Shown: positions 1 to 8,625, counted from the stretch's first letter. The stretch: 64,000 nucleotides of DNA from JADJOY01 sp016713535 [NCBI: Deltaproteobacteria bacterium] (GCA_016713535.1 JADJOY010000023.1:186001-250000), one strand, 5' to 3'. The notes: generated from the sequence alone by a model not told the origin. Numbers and translations: made by a program.

Positions 1-1139
1 ACGTAGTGAACGTGCATGCGCGTCGTCACGACGCCCGAGCCCGGACGGAGCGTCGGCACGATCCGCGACTCGCCCTTCTTGGCGCGGCTGGTGAGGGCGA
101 TGATCGGCTTGCCGCCCGGCGAGAGCGCTGCGCCGCGCATGAAGTCGAGCTGCCCACCCACTCCCGAGATGATGCGGTGGCCGATCGAGTCGGCGCACAC
201 CTGGCCGGTGAGGTCGACCTCGACGGCCGAGTTGATCGCCGTCACCTTCGGGTTGCGAGCGATCACCGTGGGGCGGTTCACGTACGCGATGTCGAGGAGC
301 ACCACGGCGGGGTTGTCGTCGATGTAGTCGTAGAGCTTGCGCGAGCCGGTGGCGAAGCCCGCGACGACCTTGTCCGGGTGCACTTCCTTGCGCGAGTTGT
401 CGACCGCGCCGCACTCGATCAGCGGCAGGACACCGTCCGACACCATCTCGGTGTGGATGCCGAGGTGCTTGTGATTGGTCAGCGCCGCCAGGACCGCGTC
501 GGGCACGGCGCCGATCCCCATCTGCAGCGTCGCGCCGTCGTCGACCAGGCTCGCCACGTGCTCGCCGATCGCGCGCTCCTCTTCTCCCAGCTTGGTGGGC
601 GGGCTCTCGGGCAGCGGACGATCGACGTCGATCGCGAAGTCGATGCGGCTGACGTGGAGGAACCCGTCGCCATGGGTGCGCGGCATGCGCGGGTTGATCT
701 CGGCCACCACCACGTCCGCCGATTCGGCGGCGGCCATCGCCACGTCCACGCTCGGGCCGAGGGTCACGTAGCCGTGGGAGTCGGGCGGCGAGACCTGCAG
801 CATCGCGACGTTGATGTGACGCCGACCCTCGCGGAAGAGCCGCGGGATCTCGGACAGGAACACCGGCACGTAGTCGTTGCGCTCGGTGCCGACGTACTTG
901 CGCAGGTTGCCGCCCACGAACAGGTTCGCGACCCGGAAGCTCTCCTGGTACTGCGGACGCCCGTAGGCCGCCTCCCCGCTGGTGTGGAGGTGAGTGACCT
1001 CCACGTCGCGCAGCCGGTCCGCCTGCTCGACCATCGCCTCGACGAGGGAGATCGGGGTGGCGGCGCCGCCGTGGATGAAGACGCGGTGTCCGGACTGGAT
1101 GCATTGCACCGCTTCGGCGGCAGAAAACAGGCGTCGCAT
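1..1139 (-). CDS. Acetyl-CoA hydrolase / 4-hydroxybutyrate CoA-transferase family protein (3' end off window)
   Basis: An open frame begins at ATG 1139 and runs leftward off the window without a stop, giving 379 visible residues. The translation starts MRRLFSAAEAVQCI and has the family layout: an N-terminal CoA-transferase half (HGGAATP at ~24-30, VSPPDSHGYVTLGPS at ~116-130) followed by QMGIGAVPDAVLAAL (~206-220) and GIHTEMVSDG (~227-236). The glutamate of HTEM (residue 231) aligns with the family glutamate that forms the glutamyl-CoA thioester. The expected role is cytosolic transfer of CoA between acetate or acetyl-CoA and a short-chain acid, or acetyl-CoA hydrolysis; the sequence does not fix the substrate. 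Roughly 50-100 residues of the usual length are missing. Confidence 0.9.
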   Translation of the reverse strand, partial: MRRLFSAAEAVQCIQSGHRVFIHGGAATPISLVEAMVEQADRLRDVEVTHLHTSGEAAYGRPQYQESFRVANLFVGGNLRKYVGTERNDYVPVFLSEIPRLFREGRRHINVAMLQVSPPDSHGYVTLGPSVDVAMAAAESADVVVAEINPRMPRTHGDGFLHVSRIDFAIDVDRPLPESPPTKLGEEERAIGEHVASLVDDGATLQMGIGAVPDAVLAALTNHKHLGIHTEMVSDGVLPLIECGAVDNSRKEVHPDKVVAGFATGSRKLYDYIDDNPAVVLLDIAYVNRPTVIARNPKVTAINSAVEVDLTGQVCADSIGHRIISGVGGQLDFMRGAALSPGGKPIIALTSRAKKGESRIVPTLRPGSGVVTTRMHVHY

Positions 1140-1330
1140 GAGAGGTCTCTCGAGAGGATGGTGGAGCTGCGGTCGTCGTACCGAAGGATGGCCGTGCAGG
1201 TCCGGGTCGGAAAGGGCCGTGCCGGGCTGGCTCGCCCTCTGCAATCACGGCTCCGGTGGGGTGAGCACGCGGCCGCCCTGCCCTCTCGCCCGCCCTGATA
1301 CTCTGCGCCGCGACGACCACCGAGGGAACG

Positions 1331-2191
1331 ATGAGAACCGACGACCGTGCCACCGCCGCGGAACGCATGCTCAAGCTCTTCGACCGGCGCACCGAGATCG
1401 AGGCCGTGTGGCTCTTCCCGCCGCGCTCGCGCGCGAGCGCGGGAGCCAGCGCGATCGGCAGCACCGATCTGGGAATCCTCTTCACCGCCGGCGGCACCCC
1501 GCCCGATTCCAGCGCCTGGCTGGAGCGGCTGACCGCGGAGCTCGATCGGGTCGGCGTCATCGGACCACGGGTGGTCCTCCTGGAACAGGCCGAGGCCACG
1601 CTGCGCCACCGCGCCATCGAGCGCGGTCAGGCGATCTTCTTCCGTGACATGACCAAGGTGCGCGAGTTCCGCGCCCGGACCTGGATGGAGTACGTCGACC
1701 GCGAGTCGCCCACCGCGCAGCGCATCGCCTCCATGCGCACCGGCACCGGGCTCGCGCAGGACTGGGCGCACGAGCGCGTCGAGGCGCTGCACCAGCACAC
1801 CGAGCGCATCGGGGCCACGTTGCGCGGCGCGGGTGAGCGCTTCGCCGTCGATCGCGCGGTGCAGGACTCGATCCTCTTCAACCTGCTGCAGGCCTGCCAG
1901 GCGAGCGAGGACCTGTTCGTCGAGCTGCTCGCGCGCACTCCCGAAGGTCCCGAGGACCCGATGGACGAGCGCGACCCGCTCGGCGCGCTCATCCGCCTCG
2001 GCGCGCTGCCGCCCGACCTCGCGGGGCGGCTCGCTGCGGTGATGCGGCTGCGCAACGTGGTGCTCTATCGCTACGCGGAGCTCGACCTGGGCGTGGTGCT
2101 GAAGCATCTGCCGAGCGCGATCGAGGCGCTCGAGGAGCTGGCGACGAGCTGGGACGAGCTGAGCGCCGCCGGCGAGGGGGCCGCCGGTTGA
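1331..2191 (+). CDS. Fused MNT nucleotidyltransferase-like / HepT-like HEPN protein with both active sites degenerate
   Basis: 286 residues, ATG preceded by GAGGGA at a good distance. Residues ~10-110 resemble the MntA minimal nucleotidyltransferase fold: the region PPRSRASAGAS then STDLGILF sits where family members have GS-x-ARG and S-D-x-D. Only one aspartate (D46) remains; the second is glycine (G48). Residues ~135-275 are helical and HepT-like, ending in RNVVLYRYAELD (241-252). HepT RNases carry R-x4-H-x-Y here; this protein has tyrosine (Y246, codon 2066-2068) at the histidine position. In MNT-HEPN systems the two parts are normally separate antitoxin and toxin proteins. A single fused protein with both catalytic signatures altered is more likely a regulatory or binding protein than an active toxin. 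Assignment by motif and layout only. Confidence 0.6.
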   Translation: MRTDDRATAAERMLKLFDRRTEIEAVWLFPPRSRASAGASAIGSTDLGILFTAGGTPPDSSAWLERLTAELDRVGVIGPRVVLLEQAEATLRHRAIERGQAIFFRDMTKVREFRARTWMEYVDRESPTAQRIASMRTGTGLAQDWAHERVEALHQHTERIGATLRGAGERFAVDRAVQDSILFNLLQACQASEDLFVELLARTPEGPEDPMDERDPLGALIRLGALPPDLAGRLAAVMRLRNVVLYRYAELDLGVVLKHLPSAIEALEELATSWDELSAAGEGAAG

Positions 2192-2346
2192 CGGCGCGCG
2201 GCGTGCCGCGTCCCGCGCCGTCGCGGCGATGTCACGGCCGCGCCGTGGGCGCGACGAATGCGCTGCAGAGGATGGCCCGGCCTGGTAGTCTGCGGGCGGC
2301 ATCGAGACGCCGTTTCCCCGCGAGCTGAGCCCCAACCCGGAGGGCC

Positions 2347-3708
2347 ATGGACACCGTCTACGTCGTCGATACCAGCGTCCTCGTCCACGATCCGCGTGCG
2401 CTCAACGCCTTCCGCAAGACCACCGTCGCCATCCCCATCTTCGTGGTGATGGAGCTCGACGACCTCAAGAACAACCGTCGTTTCGAAGTCGCCGCCGCCG
2501 CGCGCGTCGCGTCGCGCTTCATCTCGTCGCTGCGCGAGTACGGCAACCTCTCGGGGGAGGCCGGCGTCCACCACCCCGAGCTCGGCACCACGTTCCACAT
2601 CATCTCCGACGGCAACGGTGGCATCGACCACCTGAGCGAGCGCACCAACGACCGCAGCATGGATCTCCTGATCCTGTCGTCGGCGCTCACGCTCAAGCAG
2701 CGCGGCCCCTACAAGCGCGTGGTGCTGATCAGCAAGGACGTGAACCTGCGCATTCTCGCCGACTTCGAGGGGCTCGAGGCCGAGGACTACGAGACCGACC
2801 GCGTCGAGCTGCGCGACCTCTACACCGGCTACCGGATGCTCGAGCGCCAGAGCGTGCCGAGCGCCGACGAGTGGGGGGACGAGAGCGTCCTCGAGCCGCG
2901 CGAGCTCGGTGTCGAGCACCTCGAGGCGAACGAGTTCGTGGTGGTGCGCAACGGCCCCGCGGAGCGCGTGTGGCGGTACCACGCGCTGAGCGGGCAGCTC
3001 GAGCCGGTCGCGAGCGAGTTCCGCGAGCTCGCCGAGGTGCAGCCGCGCAACGTCGAGCAGCGCATGGCCCTCGACCTGCTCCTCGACCCGAACGTGAAGC
3101 TCGTCACGCTGATCGGCAAGGCCGGCACCGGCAAGACGTTCCTCGCGCTCGCCGCGGCGCTCGCCCAGGTGCAGCGAGGCAAGAAGCAGCGCCGCGCCTA
3201 CGAGCGCATCCTGCTCTCGAAGCCCGTGGTTTCGATGGGGCCCGACGTCGGCTATCTGCCCGGCGACTTCGACACCAAGATGCAGCCGTGGATGACGTCG
3301 TTCTTCGACAACTTCGATCAGCTCATCGTCAGCGACGGCGCCGCGAGCGGCAAGGGCGCGACCCGCGACACCAAGAACTGGGAGTACCTGTTCCACTCGC
3401 GCCAGCTCGAGGTGCAGGCGATCCACACCATCCGCGGGCGCTCGATCTCGTCGGCGTTCATGCTCATCGACGAGGCGCAGAACCTCACCCCCCACGAGGT
3501 GAAGACCGTCATCACCCGCGCCGCCGAGGGCACGAAGGTGGTGCTCGCGGGGGATCCGTACCAGGTCGACAACCACTTCCTCGATCAGCACTCGAACGGG
3601 CTGGTGTACGTGACGAGCCGCCTCAAGAGCTCGCCGATCACCGGGACGGTGTTCTTCTCGCGTGGCGAGCGCAGCGAGCTCGCCGAGCTCGCCGCCACGC
3701 AGCTGTGA
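2347..3708 (+). CDS. PIN domain-PhoH ATPase fusion (PhoH2/YlaK type)
   Basis: 453 residues, start supported by CGGAGGG just upstream. Residues 1-~150 form a PIN nuclease domain: VYVVDTSVLVHDP supplies the first acidic residue, ELDDLKNN the second, and NDRSMDLLIL plus LISKDVNLRILAD the later ones. Residues ~225-453 are a PhoH-family P-loop ATPase with Walker A GKAGTGKT (257-264), Walker B LIDEAQN (373-379) and a C-terminal LAGDPYQVDN. PIN-PhoH proteins act as ATP-dependent RNA-unwinding and cleaving enzymes in the cytoplasm. The upstream antitoxin-like partner PhoAT of some actinobacterial loci is not seen; the upstream neighbour is the MNT-HEPN fusion, 155 bp away. The stop codon is followed within ten bases by a strong hairpin. 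Confidence 0.93.
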   Translation: MDTVYVVDTSVLVHDPRALNAFRKTTVAIPIFVVMELDDLKNNRRFEVAAAARVASRFISSLREYGNLSGEAGVHHPELGTTFHIISDGNGGIDHLSERTNDRSMDLLILSSALTLKQRGPYKRVVLISKDVNLRILADFEGLEAEDYETDRVELRDLYTGYRMLERQSVPSADEWGDESVLEPRELGVEHLEANEFVVVRNGPAERVWRYHALSGQLEPVASEFRELAEVQPRNVEQRMALDLLLDPNVKLVTLIGKAGTGKTFLALAAALAQVQRGKKQRRAYERILLSKPVVSMGPDVGYLPGDFDTKMQPWMTSFFDNFDQLIVSDGAASGKGATRDTKNWEYLFHSRQLEVQAIHTIRGRSISSAFMLIDEAQNLTPHEVKTVITRAAEGTKVVLAGDPYQVDNHFLDQHSNGLVYVTSRLKSSPITGTVFFSRGERSELAELAATQL

Positions 3709-3714
3709 TTTTTC

Positions 3715-3735
3715 GGGGGGCTGTTCCAGCCCCCC
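3715..3735. repeat. Hairpin of the CTG/GAA/CAG-loop family, directly after phoH stop
   Basis: Perfect 9-bp inverted repeat (GGGGGGCTG / CAGCCCCCC) with a 3-nt loop TTC. The same design recurs at 21810-21830 and 57262-57282 in the opposite orientation. A T-run lies upstream rather than downstream, so it is not a standard intrinsic terminator for phoH. Confidence 0.85.
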
Positions 3736-3770
3736 GCCCGTCTGGAGTGAATCCCGGGCGCGGAGGAACC

Positions 3771-4857
3771 GGAATCCACGCGCTCGGTAACGCTCACGCT
3801 CCTGCGAATCGCCGGGAACGCGACGCGTGCCCCTCCGGATCCGGATCGCACAACGACCGGCTGGAGCGCGGTCGCTCCGTCGACCGCCAGGGATCGAGCG
3901 GGGATGAACTGGAATCCACGCGCTCGATACGCTCACGCTCCCGCGGATCGCCGGGCACGCGACGCGTGCCCCTCCGGATCCGGATCGCACAACGACCGGC
4001 TGGAGCGCGGTCGCTCCGTCGACCGCCAGGGATCGAGCGATGAACTGGAATCCACGCGCTCGATACGCTCACGCTCCCGCGGATCGCCGGGCACGCGACG
4101 CGTGCCCCTCCGGATCCGGATCGCACACGACCGGCGGGGGGTCGCTCCGTCGACCGCCAGGGAGGGAACGGATCACGGTGGACGAAACGACCGGCTGTAG
4201 CGCGGTCGCTCCGTCGACCGCCAGCGATCCAGCGGGGATGAACTGGAATCCACGCGCTCGGTTGCGCTCCCGCTCCTGCGAATCGCCGGGAACGCGACGC
4301 GTGCCCCTCCGGATCCGGATCGCACAACGACCGGCTGGAGCGCGGTCGCTCCGTCGACCGCCAGGATCGAGCGTGAACCGGAATCCACGCGCTCGGTACG
4401 CTCCGCTCCTGCGGATCCCCGCACGCGGGCACGGACGCGTCCCTCCGGACCCGGATCGCACAACGACCGGCTGGAGCGCGGTCGCTCCGTCGACCGCCAG
4501 GGATCGAGCGGGTGAACCGGAATCCACGCGCTCGATACGCTCACGCTCCCGCGGATCGCCGGGCACGCGACGCGTGCCCCTCCGGACCCGGATCGCACAA
4601 CGACCGGCTGGAGCGCGGTCGCTCCGTCGACCGCCAGGGATCGAGCGTGAACCGGAATCCACGCGCTCGGTAACGCTCACGCTCCTGCGGATCGCCGGGC
4701 ACGCGACGCGTGCCCCTCCGGATCCGGATCGCACAACGACCGGCTGGAGCGCGGTCGCTCCGTCGACCGCCAGGGATCGAGCGTGAACCGGAATCCACGC
4801 GCTCGGTACGCTCACGCTCCTGCGAATCGCCGGGCACGCGACGCGTGCCCCTCCACA
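3771..4857 (+). repeat. Tandem array of seven ~136-bp units plus a partial eighth
   Basis: Units start with GGAATCCACGCGCT at 3771, 3911, 4047, 4245, 4380, 4519, 4654 and 4790; lengths are 140, 136, 198, 135, 139, 135 and 136 bp, and the last unit decays after about 4857. The 198-bp unit holds an internal partial duplication. Each unit has a near-palindrome GGGCACGCGACGCGTGCCC (C to A at one position in units 1 and 4, scrambled in unit 5), a TCCGGATCCGGA palindrome, and a stem-loop GCGGTCG / CGACCGC around the loop CTCCGT (first copy 3868-3887). Reading frames through the array are open on several frames only because of composition and repetition; no protein is proposed. The 3709-5072 interval otherwise holds no gene. 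Confidence 0.93.
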
Positions 4858-4946
4858 CCCGTGCGGGATCCGATCGGCTGCAGGCCCACCGGTCCCTCCA
4901 GGTGACCGCCGCGCCGCCACCCCGCGGTGGCCTCGTGGGTGTGTAG

Positions 4947-4966
4947 GGGCGGCCGCAAGGCCGCCC
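4947..4966. repeat. Intergenic hairpin (GGGCGGCC stem)
   Basis: Perfect 8-bp inverted repeat GGGCGGCC / GGCCGCCC with loop GCAA, between the repeat array and the SUKH-like gene. It lies about 105 bp beyond the stop of the minus-strand gene ending at 5073 and has no T-tract. Confidence 0.6.
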
Positions 4967-5072
4967 GGGCTCGGACGCGATCGGCGGGCGCGTGTCCGTC
5001 TCGCTCGGGATCGCCGCGCGTGAGCTCGTTCGCCCGGCGACCTTCCTCGACCGCGAGCGAAGCGCCGCGCGC

Positions 5073-5831
5073 TCACTCCTTGATTTGCTCCTCGACCCCC
5101 TGCCGGATCGTCGCGAGCTGGTCACCGAGCAGCTCGTCGAAGGACTCGCCGGCCGGAGGCGTCTGCGCCATCGCCCGTACCGCCGCCCGCGCATCGGACA
5201 TGTCGTCCTGATCGAAGTGGAGGTGCCCGAAGGCGCCCCGCCGATCGAAGAAGAAGTAGTCGTGGACGTTGTCGTCCTCGTAGCGATAGCCGAACACGAT
5301 GTAGTCGGCGTTGATCTTCGCGGTCGCGTCGCCCGGGAGCCAGGCGGCCAGCTCGGGGCGCCCGCCCCACGCGTGATCGATGAACTGGAGCAGCCCCACC
5401 GGGTGCTCCGCCATCTCCGCCGCCGTGTCCATCGTCAGGGTCTGCCAGGAGTCGCCGAACCAGACGCTGTGGAGCGCGCCCTTCGTGGTCCACAGCGAGC
5501 GCAGCGCGGTCGGCACCGCGAAGCCGAGCTTCTTCTCGAGCGCGGCGATCGCCTCGGCGCCGTCGGGCTTCTTGAACTCGAACCGATAGGCGCGCGTGAG
5601 GTCGGGGTCGTGCTTGTCGAGGAAGGCGTGAAATTCGTCGATCGGCTTCATGTCGAATCCCGCGGTTGGTGTTTCCGGTCCAGGGGCCGACCCGGCGCGC
5701 GGGCTCTGGGCAGCGGCCGGCTCGCGCGGCTCGCCAGGCGCCTCGCCCGCGCCCGCGCGCGGCGCCACGAGCGCGACGAGGATCGTCAAGCCCAACACCA
5801 TCGCGAGCATCCTGAGCGACTGGGTCGTCAT
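5073..5831 (-). CDS. Secreted SMI1/KNR4 (SUKH)-like protein
   Basis: 252 residues. Residues 1-~28 are a signal peptide (MTTQSLRMLAMVLGLTILVAL then an alanine-rich cleavage region), followed by a Pro/Ala/Gly linker to ~60. The rest matches the SMI1/KNR4 plan: IAALEKKLGFAVPTALRSLWTTKGAL, a loop with SWQTLTM, and late strands IVFGYRYEDDNVHDYFFFDRRG. SUKH proteins in bacteria are mostly cytoplasmic immunity proteins against polymorphic toxins, so export to the periplasm or envelope is unusual. The ATG overlaps the stop of the upstream gene (ATGA), indicating co-translation. No toxin gene is visible nearby. Confidence 0.72.
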   Translation of the reverse strand: MTTQSLRMLAMVLGLTILVALVAPRAGAGEAPGEPREPAAAQSPRAGSAPGPETPTAGFDMKPIDEFHAFLDKHDPDLTRAYRFEFKKPDGAEAIAALEKKLGFAVPTALRSLWTTKGALHSVWFGDSWQTLTMDTAAEMAEHPVGLLQFIDHAWGGRPELAAWLPGDATAKINADYIVFGYRYEDDNVHDYFFFDRRGAFGHLHFDQDDMSDARAAVRAMAQTPPAGESFDELLGDQLATIRQGVEEQIKE

Positions 5832-6337
5832 GCTTTTCTTCTACCACCCATCTCGAGCCACGTCGGCAGCCCCGCGAGCGCGGCCGCTTCCGTCAGCGCA
5901 CGGCCCTCGGCGAGCACGCCGGGCGGCACCCAATCCGGGAAGGCCACCGTGCGGCTCACGTGCCGACCCGCCGGCGTGTGCTCGTCGCTCACGCGGGCGA
6001 GCGCCGCGGCGGGGAAGCGTGCCGCGAGACGCACCAGCGCCGGCCACAGTCGCCGGTGCACCAGCGTCACCTTGCCGCGGATCAATCGGCACACCAGCAC
6101 GTCGTCGCGACCCTGCACCTGCGCGAGCACGTTGTAGATCGCCTTGGCGCGCGGGTGCGACCACCAGTGCCCGGTGATCGCCTCGCCGGCGATGTGGTCG
6201 ATCAGACGTGGCGCGGGCCCCCTTGCGGACGCGAGCACGATCCCGTGCTCCTCGACGAACCGCGCGGCGCGATCGATCACGAAGACTCCGGAGGCGTGCC
6301 GCAGGCGGGGACTCGTCGCGGCGAGGACGCTCATCAT
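5828..6337 (-). CDS. Conserved hypothetical protein, co-transcribed with SUKH-like gene
   Basis: The frame is open from GTG 6382; I place the start at the ATG pair 6337/6334 (MMSVLAATSPRLRHASG) because the upstream residues are arginine-rich and derive from the adjoining intergenic repeat. The ~170-residue protein has a compact basic composition with FVIDRAARFVEEHGIVL and LVCRLIRGKVTLVHRRLWPAL, where a hydrophobic alternation suggests a small alpha/beta fold. No catalytic motif was recognised and no signal peptide is present. It ends in ATGA overlap with the SUKH-like gene, so the two products probably belong to one process. Function unknown. Confidence 0.6.
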   Translation of the reverse strand: MMSVLAATSPRLRHASGVFVIDRAARFVEEHGIVLASARGPAPRLIDHIAGEAITGHWWSHPRAKAIYNVLAQVQGRDDVLVCRLIRGKVTLVHRRLWPALVRLAARFPAAALARVSDEHTPAGRHVSRTVAFPDWVPPGVLAEGRALTEAAALAGLPTWLEMGGRRKA

Positions 6338-6385
6338 CCGGGCGCGAGCCGCGCGACGTCCAGCCTCGGATCGCGGGAGCACGGC

Positions 6386-6510
6386 GCCGATCGGCTGGAG
6401 CGCGCTCGCGCCGTCGGGTGCCGGGATCGAGCGCAGTCGGACAGGAATCCACGCGCTGGGCGACGCGCACGCCCCCTCGTATCGCCGGGCACGCGACGCG
6501 TGCCCCTCCC
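6386..6510 (+). repeat. Solitary diverged copy of the ~135-bp hairpin repeat
   Basis: One copy of the array element lies upstream of the 5828-6337 gene. Its first stem-loop (6402-6421) is GCGCTCG-CGCCGT-CGGGTGC, where two G.T wobbles keep the stem pairable, and it ends with GGGCACGCGACGCGTGCCC at 6487-6505. The GGAATCCACGCGCT signature is kept between them. Confidence 0.85.
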
Positions 6511-6539
6511 GATCCGAATGACCTGGCTGGCGCTGCGGG

Positions 6540-7988
6540 TCAGAACATGGGTGGCGCGTCGGGGAAGCCCGAGGTGTCGATCCCCTCGCAGAGCCCGTTG
6601 TCGACGCTCAGGTTGCCGGTCGCGTCGAGCGTGACCGTCCAGATCGTGTCGTAGTCGGTCCCCGGCCAGTCGAGCGAGGGCGCCGGCGCGGTCCCGCCGT
6701 AGCTCGCCACCAGCGCCTCGACCAGCGGCGGAAAGTGCGCGTGCTCCCACACCAGCAGCGCCTTCTTGCCGGACAGGGCGCCCCCCTTGAAGAAGAAGTC
6801 GATCGTCGCCTGCGCGGCGTTCGGGTCGTCGGCGGCACCGAGGGGGAAGCTCGCGGCGAGCTTGTACGGCAACCCGGTGGCGATCGTGTACGGCCACACC
6901 GTGAGCGATGGCCGCACGTAGGAGAAGAGGTTGAAGTCGCCGACGCCGAACGACTGCGCGGGGTCGATCGACCAGACCTCGTCGGGGGCGATCTTGTCGC
7001 GCATCACGTCGGGCAGCGCGAGGGAGCGCCACTGGCCGGTGCCGACGTAGTTGCCGTCCTCCCAGCCCTCGCCGCCCGGGTGCGCCTCCACGTGCCGCAT
7101 CAGGTAGACGGTCGAGGTGGTGTTCATGCCCACCGGCACCGCCGCGCCGTCGACTCCCGCGGCACGCTGGATCGCGAACGGCGGCTGCTGATCACACGCC
7201 GCGGGCGGGATCGGCTCGGGAAGCGCCGGGTAGCTGGCGATCGGATCGAGCGGCGCGTCGTAGCGAGTGAGCTCCGCGCGACCCGCCGGCGACACCGAGA
7301 TCGCGAACACCGCGTTCGGCCCCGCATACGCCGTCGGCGCGTGGAGGCTGTAGCTCTCCGCGTCCACGATCCCCGCGAGCAGGGCGCTCGTGGTCTCCCA
7401 CGGCGCCGAGAGCACGAAGAACCCCGGCAGGCGCGCGTGCAGGATGCGCCGCGCGAGCTCGAGGTTGTCGCCGCCTTCCGCGCCGAACGCGAGCCCCGTC
7501 GTCACACCGTCGAAGCTCGAGGGCTCCGCGACTCCCGCCGGCACCGAGTGCGCGCCGTACGCGACGGCGATCGGGTAGCTGTACGCGGTGGTGCCGCTCA
7601 ACGTGATCTGGTTGAGCATCGCGAATTGCTGGATGTAGCCGATGCCGTTCATGTCGGGATAGGCACCCGCGGTCTGCAAGTGCGTCATCGGCTCGAGGGC
7701 GAGGATCGACGTCACGTTCGCGCCGCCGAGCACCTCCTCTTTCAGGAACGACGCCATCGCGAGCGAGCGCTGCAGCCCCTGGCTGGTCAGGTTGCCGGTG
7801 CGCGGGTCGACGTCGCCGGCGCCGCCGAACGCGAGATCGGGGCTCACCACGAACACCAGGTTGGTGTCGCCGGAGTCGAGCGGCGCGGGCGCGGACTTCG
7901 CGCCATCACCGCTCGAACACCCCCAGAGGCCCGTGAGCGCGACCAGGAAGGCCGTGTAGCCGATGCTTCGGCGGATCGACACGCGCAT
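6540..7988 (-). CDS. Lipoprotein with tandem histidine-phosphatase-like halves, first half degenerate
   Basis: The frame is open from 8084, but ATG 7988 follows GGAGGA at 5-6 nt and begins a lipoprotein signal (MRVSIRRSIGYTAFLVALTGLWGCSSG, lipobox cysteine ~24), giving 482 residues. The C-terminal half has the histidine phosphatase signature YLMRHVEAHPGG and a late VWEHAHFPPLVEAL that supplies the second histidine. The N-terminal half repeats the layout (LVFVVSPDLAFGGAG...LTSQGLQRSLAMASFL, later FVLSAPWETTSALL) but has SP where RH is expected. The intact half could hydrolyse a phosphoester in the periplasm or outer membrane; the substrate is unknown. The gene stands alone between two intergenic gaps. 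Confidence 0.72.
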   Translation of the reverse strand: MRVSIRRSIGYTAFLVALTGLWGCSSGDGAKSAPAPLDSGDTNLVFVVSPDLAFGGAGDVDPRTGNLTSQGLQRSLAMASFLKEEVLGGANVTSILALEPMTHLQTAGAYPDMNGIGYIQQFAMLNQITLSGTTAYSYPIAVAYGAHSVPAGVAEPSSFDGVTTGLAFGAEGGDNLELARRILHARLPGFFVLSAPWETTSALLAGIVDAESYSLHAPTAYAGPNAVFAISVSPAGRAELTRYDAPLDPIASYPALPEPIPPAACDQQPPFAIQRAAGVDGAAVPVGMNTTSTVYLMRHVEAHPGGEGWEDGNYVGTGQWRSLALPDVMRDKIAPDEVWSIDPAQSFGVGDFNLFSYVRPSLTVWPYTIATGLPYKLAASFPLGAADDPNAAQATIDFFFKGGALSGKKALLVWEHAHFPPLVEALVASYGGTAPAPSLDWPGTDYDTIWTVTLDATGNLSVDNGLCEGIDTSGFPDAPPMF

Positions 7989-8136
7989 CGAATCCTCCAA
8001 CGGAGAGCGCGCCGCGAATCGGCCAGCCGCCGCGGATCGATCGCTCCTCCACCAAGGTGTCGGCAGGCGGGCCCGTTTCCCCAAGCCGCGCGACGCCGTC
8101 GGGTCGACGGCTCGACAGAGGCCGGATCCCCCGTCG

Positions 8137-8625
8137 CTACGAAGTCCGGCCCTCGCGCACCACCGCCACGACCTCGAACACGCTGCACACCACCGGCATG
8201 TCGGGCGCGGGCTCGCGACCGACGCGCGCGCACTCGCGCGAGAAGAACGACCAGTGGCCGCGCCGCCAGTAGGCGAGCGAGCCGTCGCCCTCGCCTTCGA
8301 TCGCGGCGTACTCGGCCGTCACCGCGTCGAACGGCACGATCTCGACGCTCGTGAGCCGCGTGACCAGCACCGGCTCGTTGCGGTGGTCGACCACGATCTC
8401 CACGTCACCTGGCTCAGGCAGCGGCTGGCCGTCGGCCTCGTGGGCCCACACCAACCCCGTGCCCGCGCGCTTGCGGCCGGCGACGATCAGCTCGATCAGC
8501 GCGGCGGAGAGCTCGGGCGAGTCGCCGTAGCCGTCGACCCGCAGATTTCCCGCGGGAATCGCCACCCCCGCCGCGGCGAGCTTCGCGCGGATCACGTCGA
8601 GGGAAGGCAGGTCGCTCACGTGCAC
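8137..8625 (-). CDS. ASCH domain-containing protein
   Basis: 162 residues. ASCH features are visible: IELIVAGRKRAGTGLVWAHE (the conserved G-x-K-x-x-T/A stretch), PGDVEIVVDHRNEPVLVTRLTSVEIVPF and LAYWRRGHWSFFSREC. The ASCH fold is PUA-like and generally binds RNA; some members cleave RNA or act on modified nucleosides. No signal peptide. It sits alone, 148 bp downstream of the lipoprotein start and 70 bp from the next gene's stop, with no operon clue to its target. Confidence 0.85.
   Translation of the reverse strand: MHVSDLPSLDVIRAKLAAAGVAIPAGNLRVDGYGDSPELSAALIELIVAGRKRAGTGLVWAHEADGQPLPEPGDVEIVVDHRNEPVLVTRLTSVEIVPFDAVTAEYAAIEGEGDGSLAYWRRGHWSFFSRECARVGREPAPDMPVVCSVFEVVAVVREGRTS

Noticed and set aside
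6-1298. Long open frame on the plus strand across the CoA-transferase
   Set aside because: Its translation is Arg/His/Asp-rich with no family resemblance; the minus strand gives a clean CoA-transferase with its active-site motif.
3715-3735. Intrinsic terminator of phoH
   Set aside because: The T-run precedes the stem on the coding strand instead of following it.
3771-4857. CRISPR array
   Set aside because: Whole ~136-bp units are repeated without unique spacers, and there are no cas genes.
3794-5194. Several long open frames through the repeat array
   Set aside because: They consist of the same peptide repeated because the DNA repeats, and no ribosome-binding site or domain is present. Treated as non-coding.
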